Source: Corticibacter populi
Lineage (GTDB): Bacteria > Pseudomonadota > Gammaproteobacteria > Burkholderiales > Burkholderiaceae_C
NCBI RefSeq assembly: GCF_004217315.1
Contig: NZ_SGWR01000002.1
Location: 178,414-242,413, forward strand
Length of the DNA: 64,000 bases
Direction: 5' to 3'
Part shown: positions 57,444 to 64,000 of the stretch, piece by piece
Layout: the number at the start of each line of letters is the position of its first letter
How positions within the stretch are numbered: position 1 is the first letter of the stretch
Notes under the pieces: generated by a model
Told to the model about the DNA's origin: nothing
What the model saw: only the letters and a program-made list of their open reading frames with translations
Databases searched by the model: none
Made by a program: the position numbers and the translations under genes

Positions 57444-58859
57444 TCATGTCCCCTTGGCGACACCTTTGACTGGCGCAGGCTGCTCCCGCTGCGGTTCAAC
57501 GAGCGTAAGAGGTGCATCGGCATTGCCGGCCCAATGCAGTGTGCGCTGCGGGTACGGAATGGCCACACCATGAGCGCGCAAGGCCTTCAGAATGGCCAGA
57601 TTGACCTTGGAGAGCAAATCCTCGTTGTCGCCATTGTGGGGATCGGCAATCTCGAACTCGATCTTGAAGCGCAGGCCATCGGCACCGAACTCCAGCAGCA
57701 GCGCCTCTGGCGCCGGTGCGGCCAGCACTTCGGGCACCGAGGCCACCGCCTGGGCCAGCAGCGCGCGCACCTGATCGACGTCGCAGTCGTGAGCCACCGA
57801 GACGGTGGTGGACTGCTCGGAGGCCCGGTGCTCGGACGACAGGTTCTCGACCATGGAATTGGTCATCAACTCGTGCGGCACGATGGCCTGGCGCCCGCTG
57901 GTCGAAACGATCGATGTGTAGCGTCCCGACATGTCCACGATGGTGCCCTGGAAACCATTGACTCGCACCACATCCCCTACACGCACGCTGCGCTCGACCA
58001 TCAGCACGAAGCCGCTGACGTAGTTGGCCGCCAGCCTTTGCAGGCCCAGGCCGATGCCGACCCCGAGCGCACCGCCGAAAACCGACAGGGCCGTCAGGTC
58101 GATGCCGGCCATGTTCAGCGCCACCAGCATGCCGATCAGCAGCAGCACCGCCCGCACCATGGTGGTGATGACCTTGTGCACCGGCAGCCGCGCACCGATC
58201 ACCGAATGCATCATGCGGCTCTCGATGGCGGACGAGACCCACAGGCTGATCAGCAGCGAGGCCACGGCAGTGACCAGCGCCTCGAGCAGCCGCCGCAGCG
58301 AAATCGTGCGCGCGCCGATGGTCCAGTGCACCTGATCGAGCTCGTGCATCAGCGTCGGCCCCAGGCCGGTGATCCAGGCCACCACGCAAAACCACATGAA
58401 CCAGGAAAAGCTGCGCGCAATCGGCTCGAGCCAGGCTCGGCCCGGATAGGCCAGCCGCAACACCTTGATGCTCAGGCGGATGGCCAGCAGCGAGACCAGA
58501 ATCGGCATGGCCAGCGGCCACAGATGCAGTGGCTGCAGGGGCGCCAGCAGGGGTTGCACCAGCCGCAACCCCGCCAGGCCCAGCAGGGGCAGCAGCACGC
58601 CATCGGCGCCATTGGCGCCGAACAGCACGGAATCGGCGTTTTGGTAGTTCAGGGCGGCACGCAGGCCGCGCAGCAGCAGCCAGATCAGCAGCAGCACGGC
58701 GGCGATCACCGCCAGTTCCAGCAGCGCGCGCGGGCCATCGAACTGGCGCAGCCAGTCGCCCAAGGTGGAGCCGGCCAGGGCCGTGCCCATTTCGGGAATC
58801 TGGGTCGCAGATGCAGCGGCAGCATCCGTATCGGTGGAGGCAGGCAGAACGGTCGGCAT
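57444..58859 (-). CDS. MscS-family mechanosensitive ion channel
   Basis: The 471-residue membrane protein has about five or six hydrophobic segments (from residue 45 on) and a pore-lining TM3 rich in Gly/Ala (VFGGALGVGIGLGLQRLAAN). The MscS beta domain follows (SVRVGDVVRVNGFQGTIVDM, VPHELMTNSMVENLS). MscS-like channels release solutes on osmotic downshock; extended family members also transport specific ions or metabolites. The start at 58859 is the ATG before a polar lead, but 31 further in-frame codons extend upstream. Beyond it lies a decayed enoyl-CoA hydratase. Confidence 0.9.
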   Translation of the reverse strand: MPTVLPASTDTDAAAASATQIPEMGTALAGSTLGDWLRQFDGPRALLELAVIAAVLLLIWLLLRGLRAALNYQNADSVLFGANGADGVLLPLLGLAGLRLVQPLLAPLQPLHLWPLAMPILVSLLAIRLSIKVLRLAYPGRAWLEPIARSFSWFMWFCVVAWITGLGPTLMHELDQVHWTIGARTISLRRLLEALVTAVASLLISLWVSSAIESRMMHSVIGARLPVHKVITTMVRAVLLLIGMLVALNMAGIDLTALSVFGGALGVGIGLGLQRLAANYVSGFVLMVERSVRVGDVVRVNGFQGTIVDMSGRYTSIVSTSGRQAIVPHELMTNSMVENLSSEHRASEQSTTVSVAHDCDVDQVRALLAQAVASVPEVLAAPAPEALLLEFGADGLRFKIEFEIADPHNGDNEDLLSKVNLAILKALRAHGVAIPYPQRTLHWAGNADAPLTLVEPQREQPAPVKGVAKGT

Positions 58860-58911
58860 GACAGGGCAAACGGCTGCGCCCCACCACAGCAGTGGGTCGC
58901 GCCAGCAGAAA

Positions 58912-59155
58912 TCAGGTGGATGGCGGACAAGCGGCAGACACTTGGCAAGCATCGCCGCACCGCACCGATGCTACCAGCGCGGCGGTGGCAATGCCCTGCA
59001 CTTTGGCGATACGCGGCACCGGCAATTGGCGGAGGGTCAGCATCAGCCGGGCGCACTGGCGAAACAACGCCTCGTACCACGGCTGGTCGGGCTGGTCGGG
59101 CTGGGCAGCCATGTCCTTGGGGTTGTGTTCCGCGCAAAAGGCGCGCCCCGCCGGC
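58912..59155 (-). pseudogene. Remnant of an enoyl-CoA hydratase/isomerase gene
   Basis: Directly after the stop of the deacetylase-like gene the minus strand reads GRAFCAEHNPKDMAAQ, then PWYEALFRQCARLMLTLRQL, PVPRIAKVQGIATAA. This is the core of crotonase-family proteins (compare the family pattern GxAFCAGHDLKEM ... LPVPVIARVQGIATAAG). The CAGHD oxyanion motif is altered to CAEHN. Everything before this core, and all after GIATAA (which should continue into the second catalytic region), is missing. Only about 60 of roughly 260 residues survive. The gene once lay between the deacetylase-like and MscS genes, an arrangement seen in relatives. Confidence 0.75.
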
Positions 59156-59156
59156 T

Positions 59157-60110
59157 TCACAGTCCGGCCAGCACGCGCAGGTGGGCCTCGACGCTGCGCG
59201 CCAGCGCATCGGGCACATAGCCGCCTTCCAGGCTGGAGACGATACGTCCCGCCGCATGCCGGTCGGCGATGTCTTTGATGATCTGTGTCATCCAGGCATA
59301 GTCGTTCTCGCCCAGCTGCATCTGCCCCATGTCGTCCTCGCGGTGCGCATCGAAGCCGGCGCTGATGAAGATCAGCTGCGGCCTGAAGGCCTCCAGCCGC
59401 GGCACCCACATCATGTCGATGACTTCGCGCACGTCCATGCCTTTGGTGTAGGCCGGCAGTGCGATGTTGAGCATGTTCTCGCCCTTGGGCTTCTCGCCGC
59501 TGAACGGGTAGAACGGATGCTGGAAGAAGCCGACCATCAGCGCGCCGGCCTCGCCGGCAAGGATGTCCTCGGTGCCGTTGCCATGGTGCACGTCGAAATC
59601 GACCACGGCCACGCGTTCGAGCTGGTGGCGGTGCAGCGCGTACTTGACGCCCAGCGCCACGTTGTTGATGAAGCAAAAGCCCATGGCCTTGTCGTGCTCG
59701 GCATGGTGGCCGGGCGGGCGCACGGCGCAGAAGGCGTTGTCCAGCTCGCCGCCGAGCACCGCATCGGTGGCCGCCAGCACCGCGCCGGCGGCGCGCAGCG
59801 CGGCGTTCCAGGTGTGCGGGCAGAACTGGGTGTCCGGGTCAACCTGCGAATAGCCATCGCCTCCGGCGAGCAGTTCCTCCTGCATGAAGAGATCAAGCCC
59901 GCGCAACGCCGCCACGTGCATGCGCGTGTGCGCCAGTTCCAGGTCATGGATGGAGGCCTTGGGCGCCTCGCGCCGCTGCAGCATGTCCATGACGCCGGCG
60001 ATCAGCAGCCGATCCTCGATGGCATCGAGCCGCGCCGGGCATTCCGGATGGGCCGCGCCCATCTCATGCAGCCAGCAGTCGCGGTGCGTGTAATAACCTG
60101 TCCCCGCCAT
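59157..60110 (-). CDS. Histone deacetylase-superfamily (AcuC/Aph-like) amidohydrolase
   Basis: A 317-residue zinc-dependent deacetylase. Visible active-site motifs are AVRPPGHHAEHDKAMGFCF with the catalytic His pair, VAVVDFDVHHGNGTEDI with zinc ligands, FFQHPFYPFSGE and FISAGFDAHREDDMG, plus the GGY loop EGGYVPDAL. Bacterial members remove acetyl groups from acetyl-lysine proteins, acetylpolyamines or other amides; which applies here is unknown. It is divergent from the MoxR operon and is followed by the hydratase remnant. Confidence 0.92.
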   Translation of the reverse strand: MAGTGYYTHRDCWLHEMGAAHPECPARLDAIEDRLLIAGVMDMLQRREAPKASIHDLELAHTRMHVAALRGLDLFMQEELLAGGDGYSQVDPDTQFCPHTWNAALRAAGAVLAATDAVLGGELDNAFCAVRPPGHHAEHDKAMGFCFINNVALGVKYALHRHQLERVAVVDFDVHHGNGTEDILAGEAGALMVGFFQHPFYPFSGEKPKGENMLNIALPAYTKGMDVREVIDMMWVPRLEAFRPQLIFISAGFDAHREDDMGQMQLGENDYAWMTQIIKDIADRHAAGRIVSSLEGGYVPDALARSVEAHLRVLAGL

Positions 60111-60253
60111 TGTCTTGCCCCTGATGTCTTACCATTGATGGTTTTTAATTACAGGCCATTACACATCGGATGGATCGGATGCGTATGCGCCCCGCACCGG
60201 GCGCCAGCCGCACTCAGGCCTGCTTTGTTTTGTCCACCTACTGTACCTTCAAA

Positions 60254-61174
60254 ATGGACCTGCACCAGAAAATCCGGACGACGCTCGAGCAGCTCAACCG
60301 GCTCGTCGTCGGCAAACAAGGGCAGGTGCTCGACTGCCTGACCTGCCTGGCCGCCGGCGGCCATCTGCTGATCGAGGACGTGCCTGGCGTGGGCAAGACC
60401 ACGCTGGCCCACGGCCTCGCGCACAGTCTCGGGCTGCAGTTCTCGCGCGTGCAGTTCACCGCCGACCTGATGCCCAGCGACCTGACCGGCGTGTCGGTCT
60501 ACGACCGGGTGCAGGAGCGCTTCGTGTTCCACCCGGGGCCGGTGTTCTCGCAGATTCTGCTGGCCGACGAGATCAACCGTGCCAGTCCCAAGTCGCAGAG
60601 CGCGCTGCTCGAGGCCATGGAAGAGCAGCAGGTCTCGGCCGAAGGCGAAACCCGCCCGCTGCCGCAGCCCTTCTTCGTCATTGCCACGCAGAACCCGCGC
60701 GAGCAGCTCGGCACCTATCCGCTGCCCGAGTCGCAGCTCGACCGCTTTCTGATGCGCGTCTCGCTGGGTTACCCGGACCGCGCCTCCGAACGCAGCCTGC
60801 TGCGCGACAACGGTCACCGCCAGCAGGCCCGCCAGCTGGTGCCGCAGCTCAGTGCCGAGGAGGTGCTGCAACTGCAACAGGCCGTCACCGCCGTGCATGC
60901 CGCCGACGCCGTGCTCGACTATGTGCTGGACCTGATCGAAGCGACACGCTCGGGCCTGTGGTTCGTGCAGGGCCTGAGTCCGCGCGCGGGCATCGTGCTG
61001 CTGCGCGCCGCCAAGGCTCGGGCGTTGCTCGAAGGGCGCGACTACGTCTCGCCCGACGACGTGCAGGCCATTGCCGTGCAGACCATGGCGCACCGCCTCA
61101 CACCCCTGGCCAGCGCCGGCTTCGATGCCAGCGAGCAGGTGCGCGCCATGCTGCTGGCCACCCCCATCCGCTGA
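60254..61174 (+). CDS. MoxR-family AAA+ ATPase
   Basis: A 306-residue ATPase with Walker A EDVPGVGKTTLAHGLA, the MoxR motif QFTADLMPSDLTGVSVYD, Walker B ILLADEINRASPKSQSALLE and sensor ATQNPREQLGTYPLPE. MoxR ATPases act as chaperones for assembling or activating protein complexes and are usually coupled with DUF58 proteins, as here. The ATG at 60254 is chosen since the 28 residues upstream do not fit. Its stop is two bases before the DUF58 start, indicating a coupled operon of MoxR, DUF58 and transglutaminase-like genes. Confidence 0.93.
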   Translation: MDLHQKIRTTLEQLNRLVVGKQGQVLDCLTCLAAGGHLLIEDVPGVGKTTLAHGLAHSLGLQFSRVQFTADLMPSDLTGVSVYDRVQERFVFHPGPVFSQILLADEINRASPKSQSALLEAMEEQQVSAEGETRPLPQPFFVIATQNPREQLGTYPLPESQLDRFLMRVSLGYPDRASERSLLRDNGHRQQARQLVPQLSAEEVLQLQQAVTAVHAADAVLDYVLDLIEATRSGLWFVQGLSPRAGIVLLRAAKARALLEGRDYVSPDDVQAIAVQTMAHRLTPLASAGFDASEQVRAMLLATPIR

Positions 61175-61176
61175 GC

Positions 61177-62154
61177 ATGAGCACCCCTGCCCTGCCCGGC
61201 CGGCTGCGCCAGCGCTTCGGCAACTGGTTCGAGACGCGGCTGCCGCGCACCGACCACTGGGTGCTGACGCAGCACCGAATCTACGTGCTGCCCAGCCCGG
61301 CCGGCTGGTTTCTCGCGCTCACGGCGCTGCTGCTGCTGATCGCCTCGATCAATTACCAGATCAACCTCGGCTTTCTGTTCACCTTCATGCTGGCAGGCGT
61401 GGGCTTCATCAGCGTGCTGGTCGCGCATGGCAACTTGCGCGGCCTGCAACTTCAGCTGCGGGCGCCCGAGGCCGTGTTCGCCGGCCAGCCCGTGCCGCTG
61501 CACATCCTGCTGCAACATGCCGGGCGCCGCAACCGCTATGCCATCGTACTGCGCAGCCACGGGCCGGCAGCGCCGGTGCTGGTGGACGTGCCGGCCGGTC
61601 AGGCCGCCACTGCCACGCTGGCGCTGGCCGCCATGGCCCGCGGGCGCCACCTGCTGCCGCCCATCACCATCGAGACACGATACCCGATCGGCGCCTTTCG
61701 CGTCTGGTCGATCTGGCGCCCGGCCAGCGCCGTGCTGGTGTGGCCAGCCCCGGAACCCGACGCGCCGCCGCTGCCGCAGAGCCTGGCCGCCGGCCAGGCG
61801 GGTGCGGCCTCGGCGCGTACCCAATCCTTCGAGATGGACGGCTTTCGCGCCTACCAGCGCGGCGACCCGATCAAGACCATTCTGTGGAAGAAGACCGCCA
61901 CGGCCATGACCACCGGCTCGGGCGACTGGGTGCGGCGCGACCCGAGCCAGATGCACGAGACGCAGCTGTGGCTGGACCATGCCGCCACCGGCCTCTCGCA
62001 CCCCGAGGCCGTGCTGGCGCGCCTGTGCGCCTGGGTGCTCGAAGCCGACCAGCAAGGCATCGCCTATGGCCTGAAGCTGCCGCACACGCACATCGCCCCG
62101 GCCACCGGCCCGGCCCACCGGCACCAATGCCTGGAAGCGCTGGCACTGGCATGA
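61177..62154 (+). CDS. DUF58 membrane protein
   Basis: The 325-residue protein has two adjacent membrane helices (about 40-60 and 62-85; AGWFLALTALLLLIASINYQ, FLFTFMLAGVGFISVLVAHG), then a beta-rich region and the DUF58 signature around residue 225 (DGFRAYQRGDPIKTILWKKT). DUF58 proteins partner with MoxR ATPases; their biochemical role is unresolved. It lies between the ATPase and the transglutaminase-like membrane protein in one operon. Confidence 0.92.
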   Translation: MSTPALPGRLRQRFGNWFETRLPRTDHWVLTQHRIYVLPSPAGWFLALTALLLLIASINYQINLGFLFTFMLAGVGFISVLVAHGNLRGLQLQLRAPEAVFAGQPVPLHILLQHAGRRNRYAIVLRSHGPAAPVLVDVPAGQAATATLALAAMARGRHLLPPITIETRYPIGAFRVWSIWRPASAVLVWPAPEPDAPPLPQSLAAGQAGAASARTQSFEMDGFRAYQRGDPIKTILWKKTATAMTTGSGDWVRRDPSQMHETQLWLDHAATGLSHPEAVLARLCAWVLEADQQGIAYGLKLPHTHIAPATGPAHRHQCLEALALA

Positions 62155-62203
62155 GGCGCCTGGCATCCTGCATGACACCCGCCCGCCACCACGCTGATCC
62201 CCT

Positions 62204-64000
62204 ATGCCGTCCATGCCGACCGCCCCGCTGACAAGCCGCCTGACCGCCCTGCCCCGCCCCACCCGCGACACGCTGTTCCTGCTGGCGGTGCTGGGCCTCA
62301 TCGCGCTGCAAATGGCGCGGGTGCTGCCGCTGTGGGCTGCCGCGCTCGGGCTTGGCCTGCTGGCCTGGCGCGTCATGATCGCCGTGCGCGGCACGGCGCT
62401 GCCGGGCCGGCCCGCGCTGCTGGCGCTGCTGGCGCTGGGCGTGGCTGCGGCGCTCTACGAGGCGCGTGCTTCATCGATCTCCGGCGCCGCGCTGGCCTTT
62501 CTGCTGGTGCTGCTGGCCCTGAAGACGCTGGAGATGAACAGCCGGCGCGATGCCTTCGTGCTGTTCTTCCTCGGCTTCTTCTGCATCGTCAGCAACTTCC
62601 TGTACGTGCAGAGCATCGGCGTGGCGCTGGCGATGCTGCTGGCGTTCTGGGGCCTGCTGACGGCGCTGGTCAATGCACAGCGTCCTCTGGGGCCGGCGCC
62701 GCTGCGCGAATCGGCCCGCACCGCCGCGCAGCTGGTGCTGCTGGGTCTGCCGCTGATTGCCGCGCTGTACCTGGTGTTTCCGCGCTTTCCGCCGCTGTGG
62801 GGCCTGCCGGTGGCACCCGGCCAGCAGGGCATCACCGGGCTCTCCGGCCAGATGCAGGTCGGCAGCATCGCACAACTCGCGCAGGACCAGCGCGTCGCGC
62901 TGCGGGTGCGCTTCGACGCGGACAGCCCGGTACCGGCGCAGCAGCAGCTGTATTTCCGTGGCCCGGTGCTCTCGCGCCTCAATGGCCGCCAATGGACCGC
63001 CGAAGATCCCCTGCCCACCAGCGCCGAGGCCGCCCCCGGCAGCGCGCAGAATCCGATCGAGCCGCTGGGCGAGCCGCTGCGCTACGAGATGATGCTCGAG
63101 CCACACCAGCAACGCTGGTTGCTGCCACTCGATGTGCTGCCCGAGCCGCCCCAGGGCAGCCTGCGGGCCATGATGACGCAGGAGATGGTCTGGCTCTCCT
63201 ACCGCCCGCTCAACGGCGCCACGCGCTATCACGCCAGCAGCTACACCCGCTATCAGAGCGGCCGCACCGCAGGCGGACCGGCACTGCAGCGCTACCTGCG
63301 CCTGCCCGCGGAGGACAACCCCCGCACGCGGGAATGGGCCCTGCAGCTGCGCCAGCAATTCGGCCTGGCGCAGGCCTCTGGCGGCGACATCTTGCAAAGC
63401 ACCCGGCAGGACGCCCAGCAGGCCCTGATCGACCACGTGCTGGCCCGGCTGCGCGAGCAGGACTACCAGTACACGCTGGAGCCCCCCCTCTATGGGCCGG
63501 ACACCGCCGATGACTTCTGGTTCACCCACCGCCAGGGCTTTTGCGAGCACATCGCCTCGGCCTTTGCGATTCTCATGCGTGCCGCCGGCATCCCGGCCCG
63601 CATGGTCACCGGCTACCAAGGCGGCGAACTCAATCCGGTCGACGGGGTCTGGACCGTGCGCCAGGCCGACGCCCATGCCTGGACGGAGGTGTGGCTGGCA
63701 GGCGAAGGCTGGCGCCGCATCGACCCCACCGCCGCGATCTCGCCCGAGCGCGTCAACCTCTCGCGCATCCAGGCGTTGCAGGGCGGCAATGGCGCTGCCA
63801 GTGGCCGCAGCGGGGGCGTGCCCGGCTGGCTCTGGCAGGCCCGCTCACTGATGGAGGCGGTGGACTACCGCTGGACGCAGTGGGTGCTCAACTACAACCA
63901 GGACGAGCAGCAGACCCTGCTGCAGCGCCTGGGCGTGGGCCGCCTGGACTGGGCCCAGTTGGCCGGACTGACGGCAGCGCTGCTGGTGCTCACGGCGCTG
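62204..64000 (+). CDS. TgpA-like membrane transglutaminase (DUF3488), 3' end outside the window
   Basis: The frame is open from ATG 62204 to the edge (599 codons). Residues about 20-190 hold five or six hydrophobic segments (DUF3488). A periplasmic region follows, with the transglutaminase-like core near residues 445-505: catalytic Cys in GFCEHIASAFAILMRAAGIP, His in DAHAWTEVWLAG and Asp in WRRIDPTAA. Pseudomonas TgpA, the characterised relative, is an essential inner-membrane protein with periplasmic transglutaminase activity. A last membrane helix (LAGLTAALLVLTAL) begins at the edge. Its start could also be 62213. It completes the MoxR-DUF58-TgpA operon. Confidence 0.93.
   Translation, partial: MPSMPTAPLTSRLTALPRPTRDTLFLLAVLGLIALQMARVLPLWAAALGLGLLAWRVMIAVRGTALPGRPALLALLALGVAAALYEARASSISGAALAFLLVLLALKTLEMNSRRDAFVLFFLGFFCIVSNFLYVQSIGVALAMLLAFWGLLTALVNAQRPLGPAPLRESARTAAQLVLLGLPLIAALYLVFPRFPPLWGLPVAPGQQGITGLSGQMQVGSIAQLAQDQRVALRVRFDADSPVPAQQQLYFRGPVLSRLNGRQWTAEDPLPTSAEAAPGSAQNPIEPLGEPLRYEMMLEPHQQRWLLPLDVLPEPPQGSLRAMMTQEMVWLSYRPLNGATRYHASSYTRYQSGRTAGGPALQRYLRLPAEDNPRTREWALQLRQQFGLAQASGGDILQSTRQDAQQALIDHVLARLREQDYQYTLEPPLYGPDTADDFWFTHRQGFCEHIASAFAILMRAAGIPARMVTGYQGGELNPVDGVWTVRQADAHAWTEVWLAGEGWRRIDPTAAISPERVNLSRIQALQGGNGAASGRSGGVPGWLWQARSLMEAVDYRWTQWVLNYNQDEQQTLLQRLGVGRLDWAQLAGLTAALLVLTAL

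Overview
The window is GC-rich, densely coded chromosomal DNA from a betaproteobacterium of the order Burkholderiales. The closest fit is the family Comamonadaceae. This is judged from protein character (a 16-stranded-type porin, an orphan Bug/TctC receptor, a DUF3426 zinc-ribbon protein, an AccBC-PrmA cluster, a PfkB-Mpl pair, and ETF with a long acyl-CoA dehydrogenase) and from gene order. The genus cannot be fixed from the sequence alone. Almost everything is core metabolism. I see no phage, no intact insertion sequence, no CRISPR array, and no tRNA or rRNA gene.

Layout. 0-10.9 kb: a DUF4126 membrane protein, a biotin-dependent acyl-CoA carboxylase alpha subunit, a DksA/TraR-type zinc finger, an orphan YejA-like periplasmic binding protein, fabI, an adenine/adenosine deaminase, an aldo/keto reductase, an alpha/beta hydrolase and a dihydrolipoamide dehydrogenase-like flavoprotein. 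11-13.9 kb: an iron-uptake block (bfd, a 26-residue membrane microprotein, tonB, exbB, exbD). 13.9-22.8 kb: pyrD and rpiA (divergent), prfB with its programmed frameshift, a fatty-acyl-CoA ligase and MaoC hydratase, a two-domain acyltransferase and a pseudouridine synthase. 22.9-24.2 kb: hemP behind a Fur-box-like promoter, a diverged tandem repeat, and a GlcG/HbpS protein. 24.4-33.1 kb: Bax-inhibitor-like protein, pdxY, TctC receptor, a decayed maiA, ispB, bacterioferritin, mltD-gloB and a methyltransferase. 33.1-41.3 kb: rplU-rpmA-obgE, an acetoin-type reductase, a repeat element with terminal inverted repeats, a uracil/xanthine permease, ferredoxin-NADP reductase, gshB and a porin. 41.4-49.8 kb: a nucleotidyltransferase-like protein, TlpA thioredoxin, accB-accC-prmA, DUF3426 protein, PfkB kinase and mpl. 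49.8-64 kb: rarA, an OsmC protein, a structured leader or small RNA before ilvA, an acyl-CoA dehydrogenase with etfBA, an MscS channel, a decayed enoyl-CoA hydratase, a histone-deacetylase-like amidohydrolase, and a MoxR-DUF58-transglutaminase operon running off the right edge.

How the genes work together. Iron and heme handling recurs: bfd, tonB/exbBD, hemP, HbpS, bacterioferritin and an Fpr-type reductase could together take up, store and release iron. Acyl-CoA metabolism is the other theme: two biotin carboxylases, FabI, acyl-CoA ligase, MaoC, acyl-CoA dehydrogenase and ETF.

No wholly new multi-gene system is evident. The items most worth a second look are a Gly/Arg-rich tail on the periplasmic end of ExbD, the microprotein between bfd and tonB, a structured terminator-ended RNA upstream of ilvA, the repeat family with copies at 36.2-36.4 and 51.85 kb, the tandem repeat downstream of hemP, a bacterioferritin lacking its heme-ligand methionine, and two decayed genes (maiA and enoyl-CoA hydratase).
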